64,000 nt of DNA, from contig JARWKL010000005.1 of assembly GCA_029961685.1 (NCBI GenBank), positions 1,984,001 through 2,048,000 on the forward strand, in the 5' to 3' direction. This stretch comes from Aristolochia californica. Lineage: Eukaryota > Streptophyta > Magnoliopsida > Piperales > Aristolochiaceae. This document shows, piece by piece, positions 48,581 to 59,904 of this stretch (position 1 is the first letter of the stretch; each line of letters opens with the position of its first letter). The position numbers and the translations under genes are program-made. Under the pieces are notes generated by a model. The model did no database searches and was not told where the DNA came from. It worked only from the letters and a program-made list of their open reading frames with translations.

Positions 48581-50580
48581 CTTTACATGCATCTAGGGTT
48601 TATGCAAAGAGCACTTAAGAGACTAGGAAGAGTGGGTTTAAGTACGTCTGCCTCATTGACTCTTAAGGATTTTAGATAGTATAAATTCTTTGTCTCCTTA
48701 CCAAGATTAGTAGAAGGTCATCTAGGTGAAAGTCCCATTTTCTTTAACTGCATTCTTAACTCTCTAATAGGTCTTAATGATTGCAGTTTGTCCAAAGTTT
48801 TCACACTAAATGTCTAGTGGAATGGGTTATGTACCACAATTAAGGGTGGGTTAGGGATACGAGGGCAAGGCATGGACAGGGTTAAGTTTTCAATCTATCG
48901 CTAGTTTGAGGTTTTGTGTTTAAAGTCGGGCAAGGCATGATTACGTGAAGTGAATTCCACCACGCTTTCCAGGTTGACAAACGTTGTAAAGCCACTTTCT
49001 CTAGAGAAACTGAATCTCCCATCAATTTCCATGCACACTAATAGGCACTAGGTGTCTTCACAAATTTGTACACACCAATTGGTTTACAACGTTTCTCTAG
49101 AGAAACTCAGATGAGGGACAATAATTGTCCTTGAATGACTTGGATTGATTGAGTGGGATTTGTAGGAGAATCTGGAATAGCTAATGAAGTTTGTGGTGGA
49201 TCCCTCATCTGAGTGATTGTAGGAGAAATTCTTCTAAATGATCCTTCAATGGATGAGATTCATCCATGCATGGGGATGTCACCCTTTGCACGGCTTGCAT
49301 GAGTGATGTGGGCGTCTCCTTTGCATTGCTTTGCATGGGTGTGGACATCTCTTCTTGTTGATTTTCCTTGGGCATGACTTCTATTCTAAAGCTTCTTTGT
49401 GTAGCTTGAGGTTGTGTAACAAATTAACCTAGACCAAGCTTTCACTTTCTATTTCCTTAAGTATAATGAACAATATAAATGAGGTACTATAATTTTGTTG
49501 TATGTAGTTTTAAAGGGAAGGTCTATTCTAAACCAAAAAAAAGGAAGTTAGTAAATTATCCATAAGAGTACTTAAGGACGAGCTAATCAATGTTCCATAA
49601 TTTGGATATTAAAAAAATAGCACTCCATGTTGTGTAACATCCAACGTCTATATTTCAAGAGTACGATTACGTTATACATCTTTGGGCATAACAATAGTTC
49701 AAACTAACATATATAATCTGTAAACTCTATTACACTTTTAATTTTGGGTAATTTAATATGATGTCCCATATTGTGTATTAAATCTTCCAATAAAATACAA
49801 TAATTTTTAAGCTCAACTGCTATTGTTTACATATTGAGTGCAGCTAATAAAATATATAATAGAATTCTCTTGTAGATAACCTAAATTTGTTTAGTGGTGA
49901 ATGTCTTGAAAGATGGGTTCCATGTGTATTTTTTATAAATTCTCTAACCTTACTAAGATTAGTAGACACTAGTCTTGGTCATAGTTTTGATTTACTTTAA
50001 TTCCATATCTCACTTTCTAATAGATCTTAAAGATCACGATTTGGCCAAAAGTTTTCACAGATCGACATGAATACAAAATATAAAGATTGTAAAATCTATC
50101 GCTGGTTTTTCGAGTACACTTAGGGATTCAAAATCCATGTCTTATTTGGTTGGGATGGGATTATAACAACATCCATCCTTATTAAAAATTAAGGGGAACC
50201 ATAACTAAGAAAAACCTAGGGTGAGGAATTCGGTCCCTATTCATGTACACAACATTTCTTGCATAGAGGAGGAGAGGGGTGTTTATGTATTTTTATTATA
50301 TTTAAAAATTATATATTTGGTTGCTTTCTATTGGAAAATATATATCGAATTGGATCGATAGTACATAAACCTCAGTATCTTATCAAAACAAATGTAAAAA
50401 ATGGTCTTCGTAGAGTACACCTAAAGTCATTTATTAAATATGCAATTAATAAATACAAGGCACGTGGATTTAGTCCAAACAACCTTTGAGATATTAGGAA
50501 GAGCAAGATTAATTACCTCCTCCTTAATGACTTTTAGGGATTGGATTATGAGAGCATTGATCTGTAGTTATGAGGAACCA
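48581..50580. repeat. Mixed repeat region: tandem-repeat end, module M pieces, tandem-repeat start
   Basis: 48,587-48,945 matches 40,668-41,020 and 63,643-64,000. 48,946-49,920 is a patchwork of module M pieces, including the section shared with 28,770 and 36,520. 49,930-50,580 is degenerate tandem repeat like 32,010-32,680. No credible gene. Confidence 0.7.
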
Positions 50581-50925
50581 TCAAATGGGGAAAACATTAC
50601 CATCTCCTACATGTAGCCTTTTTGTACCAAAATAACGTGAAAGGAGTGAGAAAACGGTCAGATTGTTCGTCGTGTGTGTAGTAGCACCAGTATCGATAAA
50701 CCATTGGAAATCTTCTTTCAGTTTGGAGATGGAGAGTGTTGCTTGAGCATTTGGAATGTTTTTTAGTTGATAATTATGATTGAACTGATGGCAGCATGTT
50801 TTAGTGGTGTGGTTGGGTTTGTGAGAAATTTGACATTGTGTACCATTAGACTGAGAGGTGGATGATTGAAATAATTGGTTGTTGTTGTTGCCTCGTTGAG
50901 TGAAATTGATGTTGGAATGAATCAA
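50581..50925 (-). pseudogene. Copia gag zinc knuckle and protease fragment
   Basis: An open minus-strand frame of 114 codons. A CCHC-type knuckle region (CQISHKPNHTTKTC, with His where the second Cys is expected) is followed by HQFNHNYQLKN and the protease active-site region WFIDTGATTHTTNNL. It is collinear with the minus-strand element near 26,840-27,160. It stops at 50,910 where the MADS-bearing segment begins. Confidence 0.85.
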
Positions 50926-51559
50926 AGAAGAAAGTACCTACCCTTGAACACTCCGGCGAATCTTCAATAGACACAAGCCTCCATGAGCAAATGACCATGG
51001 CCGGACGCCAGACAACACATCTGGCATCACCAGCAAAGGCAACTCTAAGCTTCGACGCATCACATCCTGAGCCTTGAAATCAGTTTCCACGTTCTTGAAG
51101 AGGAAGGTGAATGCATGGTTTGGCGGGTTCGAAGGAGCTCATTTGAATGCCTGTGGAGCTGGAAGCGCTCACGCCGTGTCAATCGAGCCATATTTCTCCT
51201 TCCCTTTTAAAGTCTTCCTTATCCTTTTAACCCATTTCTCTCTGGTTCTCTCCGAGCTAAAGAAGCCAAGCTAAGTACTAAAAATCATATTAAGGTTTCC
51301 TGTAACTTAAAGAAGGAAAAACTCTCCACTGTTTGTCATCCTGAATATGGCTTCGACCGTTGGAGGGCGTGTTAGAGAGAGAACATAAGAAAGCGATTGG
51401 GGTTATGCTCCTCTAACAAATAGTAAAAAATGAAATAAACTAACAAATAACATTTAAGCTAGATAAAATTTCAGAGAATTCTACTCCCATGATTTCCTGC
51501 TAAAGACAAACAGATAAAAATTGTCACAATACCAGATCCAATTTGACAAGATTAAAAAA
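50926..51559. other. 3' flank of the MADS-box gene
   Basis: This sequence has no match elsewhere in the window and is less AT-rich than the surroundings at 50,940-51,270. A 66-codon plus-strand frame (51,074-51,274) and a minus-strand frame are both unrecognised. It belongs to the segment inserted between two halves of the copia fragment. Confidence 0.5.
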
Positions 51560-52165
51560 TTAGCCGATGTTTTGATTATAGATATTGTATAGAACAAGAG
51601 AATCTTGCTTTGACATTGGAACCATCCTGCGGCTGTCATTGTTGCTTCCAATCCTTTCCTCAACTGATGCCTGCTGAACCGAATGAGTCTCCTTGCCTTT
51701 GAGATCGTTGATCCTCTCCTCTAGTGCATTGGCCTTGGCGTCGATCATCCTGGCCAAATCACAAAGATCTTGGCTGTTAAGATCATCAAGGCTTTTCCCA
51801 CTGAGACACTGATATAAGAGGGTATCCAGGTGAAGGTCTTGGTTTCTATTCGCTAACTTCTTCGCTTGTTGGTCGAGTTTTTCAATCTGTTTCCTGAAAA
51901 ACCCTTCCTGGTTCATCGTCCTCTTGATTTGATCCAACTTGGGAAGAGACTCGAACTTTTCCAAAGTGCGGATGGCATCAGGGACGGACGGCCAGATATC
52001 AGGCTCTGGGTTGTCGGGATTGATCGCTACAACAGCCACCTCCACCCCACAGAGGGTGCTCAATTCGCTCACCTTCTTCAGTAAACCCTTTGTCCTCTTC
52101 CTGCATGCCACCCTCCTCGTAGAGTCGTTCAATATCCAAGCAAGCTTCACCTTCTTGCGTGCCAT
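51560..52165 (-). CDS. Type I MADS-box transcription factor (M-gamma, AGL80-like)
   Basis: A 201-codon intronless frame, ATG at 52,165 and stop at 51,560. The MADS DNA-binding domain fills residues 1-60: MARKKVKLAWILNDSTRR, then RKRTKGLLKKVSELSTLCGV. In this subgroup KKVKLAWI and the motif ending DIWPS are typical of M-gamma proteins of the AGL80/PHERES group, which form dimers with M-alpha partners and act in the female gametophyte and endosperm. A helical, Gln/Lys-rich dimerisation region spans ~80-150 (EKLDQQAKKLANRNQDLHLD), then a short variable tail. Length and lack of introns fit type I genes. An in-frame ATG 30 codons upstream (52,255) is less likely as start because the MADS domain begins at 52,165. 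The frame is intact, so it may be functional, although it is enclosed by transposon sequence. Confidence 0.9.
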   Translation of the reverse strand: MARKKVKLAWILNDSTRRVACRKRTKGLLKKVSELSTLCGVEVAVVAINPDNPEPDIWPSVPDAIRTLEKFESLPKLDQIKRTMNQEGFFRKQIEKLDQQAKKLANRNQDLHLDTLLYQCLSGKSLDDLNSQDLCDLARMIDAKANALEERINDLKGKETHSVQQASVEERIGSNNDSRRMVPMSKQDSLVLYNIYNQNIG

Positions 52166-52544
52166 GAGTGGAGTAGGAAGAGGCAGATGATCTGCCGTTT
52201 CGAGTTTGAGATTTGTCTTGAATGGTTTGAAAGGTCGCCTGGCTGTGGAATGCACAGGAAATCAGGAGGGGGTAAGTATCAGCATTAATCTTGAAAAGAT
52301 GCCAACACCTGGCGTCGAGGTGTTCTAGAGTGGCCATTGGACTAGTTAATTGCGTAATAAATGGAGGTTTAATTTCTTTAGGCTAGAAAATCTGTCTCTG
52401 TACATATATTTTCATGTAATGGAAACATAAAAGTTCAGTTATACAAGCTGTTGCCTCGTTCAGAAAGCACGCGCGGAGACCAGTTAATCTCATGAGGAGT
52501 ACTTTCTTCTTTGATCATTTAGAATGGGAAGAGGTGACTTACCC
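52166..52544 (-). promoter_or_regulatory. Upstream region of the MADS-box gene
   Basis: About 380 bp of non-repeated sequence between the start codon and the resumption of copia sequence. Minus-strand frames (52,337 inward) overlap the gene in another frame and look incidental. If the gene is active its promoter must be this short stretch or the adjoining transposon. No firm TATA box identified. Confidence 0.4.
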
Positions 52545-52765
52545 GATGTTGGAATGAATCGTTAATTACTCATATTCCTTGGTCTTACTTGCAACCATTG
52601 CTGAGAAAGAATGACCAAGTGTGTGGCAAATTAGAATGTGCTAGGATGGCATTTGAATTGATGTTTGCTAAAAATTGAAAAATGTTGGATTGACAAAAAA
52701 GAAGAGAAGCTCAAATAAAGAAGAGAGATTCGAAGAATAATAAAGTGGAATGAGAAATTTGGTTT
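52545..52765 (-). mobile_element. Copia gag remnant, other side of the MADS segment
   Basis: Matches 27,190-27,415 (cgatgttgg, tcgttaattactc, ccttggtcttactt, gaccaagtgtgtgg, gagattcgaagaataataaa), and so continues the same minus-strand copia fragment as 50,581-50,910. It ends at 52,762 where NLR flank sequence starts. Confidence 0.85.
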
Positions 52766-54264
52766 TAAGCTTGAACTGGCTTCCTCCATACAAATGTTAT
52801 CAGAGAGAAAAAAAGAGCCCCAGCTGTTTGATGAATCAAAGTCGGCAGGCTGCTTCGAGTTGCCGACCGACCCAAACTCTCCTAGTTTTGATTCATTTCC
52901 GTAGTGGAAACAATCTCCCTCATTGTTGAAAAATTGAAAGCATCGGAAGGAGGAAACCCTCTTGACCTCTGAGTGTCATCCTCTTACGGTTATATCATCG
53001 TGGTGTTTTTTTTCTGGGAGGGAACAAATCATCGAAGGCTCTAAATGGTGTTTTCAACCGCTGTTGAGCGATGCTGAAATGAGGCAGTTTACAGAGGTTT
53101 GGCTTACGATATGAAGGACGTTGTCGATGAAATGAACAGTGAGCTTCTTCGATCGCCGCTGGAGGAGAAGAGCAAAACCCATGAAGACCAGACTAGATAA
53201 GAGTCTTTGCAGCAGACCAAAAATCATTCTCTCAATTATCAGATAGTTTCTGAGGTAAATGACACTTCCAAAAATAACGGAGGGATGTTTTCAGCATTCT
53301 CCCTGCTCTGGACCTGAGCTACTTGTGCTTGGCTAAGGTTTTCCGTTTTATAAGGTTGTATTGGTACAATTATGGACAGCGGAAGGCTAAGATCAAGGAA
53401 GTTTTTCATTCGCAGCAATCTCCCTGCTCTGGACCTGAGCTAAGATCAAGGAGGTTTTCAGAGAGGTTTTTCATTTTTTAAGGTTGTATTGGTACAATTA
53501 TGGACAGCGGAAGGCCAAGATCAAGGAGCTTCCAAAATCTATCAGTAATTTGAAGCATTCGCGGCATCTTAATATAACATCCATAATTTGGAAACGCTAC
53601 ATTTAGATTATCGTTCCCATTTGCAAACCTCATGAATCTGCAACCTCTCTTCTTGTGAAATACATTTTCGCTATCTCACTCTATGTTTAAACATCTTCAC
53701 CCCTGTCATCCAGAAAAAGCTGGGCCAGTTCTTGGGGATTAGACAAATAGCACAAGAGGTTTGATCATTGATTTTCCAGCAACTCGTTGTATGCAGCAAC
53801 ATCTCTTCAATGACGGAGTGCCAGTTCTTGGGGATTAGACAAATAGCACAAGAGGTTTTATCATTGATTTTCCAGCAACTCGTTGTATGCTGCAACATCT
53901 TCTCTTCAATGTCAGAGTCCTACACGTGCCTCTAGAGGTCTGCATAGGCATAGAAAGGAGATCAACTTTAAAATCGAAATAAAAATTTAATAAAATGAGG
54001 GATTATTTCTTCAGAGGTTTGGCTTACAATATGGAGGAAGTTGACGAAGAGATCAACACTGAGCTTCTCCGATCGCAGCTGGAGGAGATGAGAAAAACCC
54101 ATGAAGACCAACTTCACTCCTTATTCCCTTCTCTCAGATTAGATAAGAGTCTTTGCAACGGAAAAGAGGCGGTTGAGACGAGTCCGTGCATTCCTGGGTG
54201 AGCGACCTCAGAGGTTTGGCTTACGATACGGAGGACATTGAAGATGAGGTCAATGCTAAGTTTT
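52766..54264 (+). pseudogene. NLR coiled-coil fragments, copies 8 and 9
   Basis: Collinear with 37,110-38,430. 53,030-53,200 has the shared internal deletion, then LAYDMKDVVDEMNSELLRSP. 53,330-53,520 contains an extra ~120-bp partial duplication (ctccctgctctggacctgag twice). 53,720-53,900 is the tandem pair of ccagttcttggggattagac units. 53,995-54,201 is an open 68-codon piece (RGLAYNMEEVDEEINTELLR, KTHEDQLHSLFPSLRLD), then SVHSWVSDLRGLAYD. No NB-ARC. Confidence 0.72.
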
Positions 54265-56380
54265 TCCTTGGTTGTACCACTTATTGCCAATTAATACTTG
54301 CCAGAAACGTGTAAAATGAAAGGCTGATAATTGTTTCTCTTTCAACTATGTAAAAGCCTTTCCAAAACAGGATATTTGCCCACCTGCTTATAGGCATCTT
54401 TCATTCCTCCCCTACTCTCCCGAATGCCTTCAGGGGGGTTGGAAATGAATCGACGTTCTAACCCATCAACAATTATTTGAACAATCCAAATTCAAATAAA
54501 GGATAATGGATCATCCTTGAACTCTCTTAATAGACATCTATGTCTTATTAGGTCGGGATTGGAATATGAGAGCATTCATTATTACTAGAAGTTAAGTGGA
54601 ATCATAAATAGGAAAAATATTAGGAGAGGAAGTCGATCGGTCTCAAGTCCTGTAAGCCACATTTCTCGTAGAGAGGGAGTTGTTCTTTCTTGTTAACATT
54701 AAATTTTATTTTTAAATTTATATATTAGGCTGCTCCACGAGGTTTCTATTGGAAAATCTATCGAATTAGATTCGTCCTACATAAACCTGATTATTTATCA
54801 AAACAAATTAAAAAACTATAGATTTTGTAAGTAGACACTAGTCTTAGTCGTAGTTTCGATTTTCTTTAATTACATATCTCACTTTCTAATATATCTTAAA
54901 TGTCTCGAAATGGCCAAAAGTTTTGCAAATCAATTTGAATACAAAATATAAAGATTAAAAAATCTATTGTTGGTATTTAGAGTATACTTAGGGATTCAAC
55001 ATCCAGGTCTTATTAGGTTGGGAATGGATTACATCCTTCATTAAAAAGGAACCAAAAATAGGAAAAACATCGTGCAAGGAATTTGGTCCCTAATCATGTG
55101 CACCATGCATCTTGCATAGAAGAGCAGGGGGAGGGGGGAGGGGGGAGGGGGGAGTGTTATGTATAATTATTACATTTAAAAATTATATATTTTGTTGCTT
55201 TGTGATGTTTCTATTGGAAAATATCTATCGAATTGGATCCATAGTACATAAACCTAAATATCTTATCAAAACAAATGTAAAAAAACTGTCTTCATAGAGT
55301 TTACCTAATGTTCATTCTTAAATATTCAATTAATATATACAAGGCACATGGATTTAGTCCGAAGAACCTTTGAGAGATTAGGAAGAGGAAGATTAAATAT
55401 TTCCTCCTTAATGACTTTTAGGGGTTGGATTATGAGAGCATTGATCTCTATCAACTGTTATGAGGAAACATAAATAGGAAAAACATCAAGAGAGAAGTTT
55501 GATTCCTAATTGTATACATAGTGCCTTGTGTACAAACAGGGGGGATTATGGCTGTGTTTTAATGTATAACTATTTTTGTATTATTTTAAATATATAATTT
55601 CAACAGGTTTACAAGTTTTCTCTTATAAACTCTATTGAATTGGATCCGTAGTAAGTAAAACCCCATTATCTGATCGATTATTTTTAACTGTTAAGGGCAA
55701 ACTCAAATAGAAAGAATATCAGGAGAGGAATTTAATCATTAATCATGTACGTTGTGCTTCTTGTACAGAGAAGGGGGAATTGTGCCTGCAAATTTTAATA
55801 TATAATTGATTTTTTAATTATCTTAAACATATATTTGGAAGTTTCGCAAAGGTTTTTATTCGAAATATCTATTGAATTGTATCCTTAGTACATAAACTTG
55901 ATTTTCTTACCAAAACAATTTAAAAAATCGTCTTAATAGAAAATATCCATGAGTGTTTCAATAGTTGAAGAGACTACCTAGTGTCATAATGAAATATCCA
56001 ATTAATAAATACATGCATCTAGGGTTTATCCAAAGAGCGCTTAAGAGACTAGGAAGAGTGGGTTTAAATACGTCCGCCTCGTTGACACTTACTGAATTTA
56101 GACAGTATAAATTCTTTGTCTACTTACCAAGATTAGTAGAAGCTCGTCAAGGTGAAAGACCCATTTTCTTTAACTTCATTCTTAACTCTCTAATAGGTCT
56201 TAAGGATTACTGCTTGTCCAAGGTTTTCACACTAAATGTCTAGTGGAATGCGTTATGTACCACAATTCAGGGTGGGTTAGGAATACGAGGGCAAGGCATG
56301 GTTAGGGTTAAGTTTTCAATCTATCGTTAGTTTGGGGTTGTGTTTAAAATTTGGCAAGACATGATTATGTGTTTTGTTTG
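54265..56380. repeat. WWRH-module tail and degenerate tandem-repeat region, copy 3
   Basis: Collinear with 38,930-41,038 (offset about 15.35 kb). Small differences include a g-rich quadruplication at 55,126-55,153 (agggggg repeated about four times) where 39,800-39,815 has gagcggggggag. Non-coding. Confidence 0.8.
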
Positions 56381-56405
56381 CCCCCCCCCCCCCCCCCCCC
56401 CCCCC
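56381..56405. repeat. Poly-C tract, 25 nt
   Basis: 25 C between ttttgtttg and taagttagg. The segmental duplicate has C7 at 41,039-41,045. Confidence 0.97.
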
Positions 56406-57262
56406 TAAGTTAGGAAAAATTTAACTGTGCGCCGAGTTAACCCAGTGTTGGTTCTGTCGCAACCCGACCGAGTCGACTCAGCGACTTTCGCGTGACTTCT
56501 GTTTCAGATCGAGTCAACTCGGGTCCGGGTCATCCTGACTCGGGCCACTTAATTTCTGCCACAGTATACGGGCCCAAAAATTTGGCGCGACTCGGTAAAT
56601 ATTTTCCCCTGATTGGATTATTAATTTTAAAAAATTGACAGATTATTCTTTGGTCAACACATTATTTAGAACAGGTATGTGCATAGGATAATTTCATGGG
56701 ACAATTTTACATGGATTATTTCATGGGTCAATTTTACAAGGATTATTTTGGGTTGAGTTAAATGGGCCTAAGCCAAACTCATTTCAGTTGTTGTTATTGT
56801 GTCTCTTTTCATTAGACATTATTATTAAAGAAGAGGTAGCTTCATACTATTATTTATTTATGTCCCTATCAAAAAAATCAAATTTATTTGTGGTTGGGAG
56901 TCCATGACAGATGAACTTCATCCCCGTAAAAAATAACAAATTTTTGTGGTTGGGAGTCCATGACGGAGGAACTTCATCCCCGTAAAAAAATATCAAATTT
57001 TTTTGGTTGGGAGTCCATGACGGAGGAACTTCATCACCGTAAAAAATATCAAATTTATTTGTGGTTGGGAGTCCATGACAGAGGTACTTCATCCCCGTAA
57101 AAAATATCAAATTTATTTGTGGTTGGGAGTCCATGACAGAGGAACTTCATCCCCGTCAAAATAACAATTTTTTTTTGTGGTTGGAAGTCCATGACGGAGG
57201 AACTTCATCCCCGTAAAAAATATTTAATTTTTGTGGTTGGAAGTCCATGACGGAGGAATTTA
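56406..57262. repeat. Host repeat with ~50-bp minisatellite, copy C
   Basis: 56,406-56,745 matches 41,046-41,390 (gagtcgactcagcg, ggtccgggtcatcctgac). The minisatellite itself is 56,875-57,262, about eight units. It is collinear with 41,391-41,905 and with the two halves around the Athila element. Confidence 0.9.
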
Positions 57263-57838
57263 TTATTATATTTATGTTACTCCCCCATCCCCATTAATAT
57301 CATATATTACTCTACCACTTGAGAGTCGTTGCCCTGTGGCGGGACACGGTGGTGGAGGTAGACACTTCAGAGCAATGTCTTAACGGCTAGGAGTGATTTA
57401 CTCTCACTGATATTATACCAACTAGGCCTCATGAACGAGAGCACCAGCGTGAGGGGGAGTGTTGGAAGATGAAGACATATTATACAAAAAAAAATTTATA
57501 CATCATTTGCAGCAAGTTGGGAGTTCATGCTATTGTCTCACCCCCAGCTTGAGGGGGAGTGTTGGAAGACAGGGCCCAAGCCAACATGACCAAGGAAGAC
57601 TCACATATCCAAGTGTATTAGAAGATGGGCCCAAGCCTATAAGATCACGGAAGGCCCATGCATCTAAGAGATATAGAAGACGGGCTCAAGGTCCACAAAT
57701 CAAGGAGAAGGCCCATAGGCCCACATACATTGATGGCAGGATGGTAAATAAAGGGTTATCTCATAGAGATGACATTGATGTAATTAAGGTAAAGTTCCAG
57801 GGTTAAAACCCTAAAGCCTAGAACCTAAGTTCAGGGGT
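57263..57838 (+). mobile_element. Copia-like 3' end and truncated LTR, copy C
   Basis: The LTR starts TGTTGGAAGAC at 57,560 after cccagcttgagggggag. Collinear with 42,254-42,530, then broken at 57,838 (aagttcagggg) before the TATA-like part of the LTR. Confidence 0.72.
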
Positions 57839-58080
57839 ATTTTCCAAAATGGGATACTAAGTCTTTTGTAGATGTTTCTCCTTTTCCCTCAATGATTAAC
57901 TCAATGTAACAATGATGCATCTCTTTACCCATTAGAATATTATTGAGGCCTACAATACTCACATACTCCTTTCCTTCCAATGCAGGAAAATGCCATAGGA
58001 TCATTCCCAAGTCTATCAGAAAATAACCTATTGAAACCTATATGAGGTATATAAATTTGGTCAGAAATCTATATGAGGTA
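57839..58080. other. Short stretch without match elsewhere in the window
   Basis: About 240 bp of sequence not repeated in the window, with a small internal duplication (atatgaggtatat at ~58,041 and ~58,072). It joins the truncated copia LTR to module M. No gene recognised. Confidence 0.5.
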
Positions 58081-58269
58081 TATTTATCAAATAATCATAA
58101 TTTAAAAACAAGAAAACTGCTTAATTATGCATGGAAGTACTAGGCTATTCATTAAAAAAAAGAAATACGATTTTTAATTACATTTAAATTAATATATATT
58201 GATTAAAATAAATTTAAATAGCATGAATTTGAATTTTGATAAAATAAATAAATATAAAATTAATTATTA

Positions 58270-59904
58270 GGGAATTTCACTTAAATACCCATTTAAAATA
58301 AAATATTTTTAAAAATACCGACGTCATCAAAATATTTCTAAAACTACCCAACTTTGACAGGTCAAATGCCTATGTGTGCAGTCAAAAGCGACACATAAGC
58401 TTTGACTGCTTATGTGTCGCCACGTTATCTGTGCAGTAAACATAGATCGACACGTCATCTACCACGTCATTATTTTACCATGTCATCTGCCACGTAAGCT
58501 GACACATAATTAAATAAAAATTAAATAATCCTCACTATATTCCACCGCATTGTTTTTCAAAATAAAATATTTTAAATGCCTTGTGTGTCCCCTCTCATCG
58601 TTCTCCTCTCCTCTCCTCTCGCCCTCTCGCCGCCGCCGCTCGGCCTCCTCTCCTCTCCTCTCACCCCCTCTCCTCTCACCTTCTCGCCGCCGTTCGGCCT
58701 CCTCTCCTCTCCTCTCGCCCCCTCTCCTCTCCTCTCACCCCCTCTCCCTCGTCCTCTCGCCGCCGCTTTGCCTCGGCCTCCTCTGGCCTTGCCATCTCTC
58801 CTCTCGCTGTCGTCTCTTGGCCTCGACCTCCTCTCCTCTCCTCTTTCCCCCTCTCCTCTCGCCCTCTCACCGCCGCTCGGCCGGCCTCCTCTGGCCTCGC
58901 CCTCTCACCGCCGCTTGGCCGGCCTCCTCTGGCCTCGCCCTCTCTCCTCTCGCTGCCGTCGCTCAGCCTCGGCCCCCTCCCCCCCCCCCCCCCCCCCCCC
59001 CTCTCCCCTCTCCTCTCCTCTCCTCTCCCCCCTCTCCTCTTCCCTCTCGCAATGCCTGCTGTCGCCGCTCCCCACCGTTCGGCCTCAGACTTCGCCCTCG
59101 ACGCCCCTCTCTCAATTAAAAAATTAAAAAATTAAAAATTATTTTAAATCGATAATAAAATATGTTAAATTAGTAAGAGTAAATTTTTTTAATTAATTAT
59201 ATATTTATTTTATTTTTAATTATTTTAAATATAAGGTAATAATAAATTTGAAAAAAAACGTATTGATAAATTTGATTTTTAAACTAAAAACTAAAATTTT
59301 CAAAATTTTTTATTAAAATAAATTTTAAATTGATAATAAAAAGGTGTTAAAATAGTAAGAGTAAGATTTTTTATAACTTATTATTTTAAATATAAGGTAA
59401 TAAAAAGTGTACAGGTACATTTATTTTTTAAACTCAAGTAAAATTTTTATATTTTTTTAGTTAATAAATATTTTTAATTGATGATAAAAGGTGTTATAAG
59501 ATTTTTAATTAACTAATATATATTTTTAATAATTTATTATTTTGTAACTAATATGATAAAAATTATACAAATAAATTGTATTTTTAAACTCTAAAATAAT
59601 TTTTAGGCTTCGAGAAATAACATTTATTACTTTTCCCAAAGATAAATGTCGATAGATATTAGGTAATAAAAAATGTATCTGATTTTTTTATTTTTAAAAA
59701 AAATATTTAATTTTTATTTAATGACGTGTCAGCTTACGTGGCAGACGACGTGTTGATCTATGTTTACTGCACAGATGATGTGGCGACACATAAGCAGTTA
59801 AAGCTAATGTGTCACTTTTGACTGCACACATAGGCATTTGACCTGTCAAAGTTGGATAGTTTTAGAAATATTTTATTTTAAATGGGTATTTAAGTGAAAT
59901 TCCC
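58270..59904. mobile_element. Non-autonomous Mutator-like element (MULE) with CT-rich interior
   Basis: The 1,635-bp insertion begins GGGAATTTCACTTAAATA and ends with its complement, flanked by the 9-bp duplication taattatta (58,261-58,269 and 59,905-59,913). Empty sites are at 11,297-11,305 and 47,003-47,011. Terminal inverted repeats are long: 58,270 to ~58,531 and ~59,701 to 59,904, with two small indels between them. Long repeats plus a 9-bp duplication indicate Mutator. No transposase. 58,575-59,110 is CT-rich and GC-rich, unlike the flanks, and all three plus frames are open for ~185 codons because of its low complexity. Confidence 0.93.
58979..59001. repeat. Poly-C tract, 23 nt
   Basis: 23 C inside the CT-rich interior of the Mutator-like element. 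Confidence 0.97.

Noticed and set aside
51999..52337. 112-codon minus-strand ORF overlapping the MADS gene start
   Set aside because: It reads the MADS coding sequence in a different frame; the MADS frame has clear family motifs.
58550..59135. Three overlapping plus-strand ORFs of 183-189 codons
   Set aside because: All three frames are open only because the CT-rich sequence has few stops; the peptides are Ser/Pro/Leu low-complexity.
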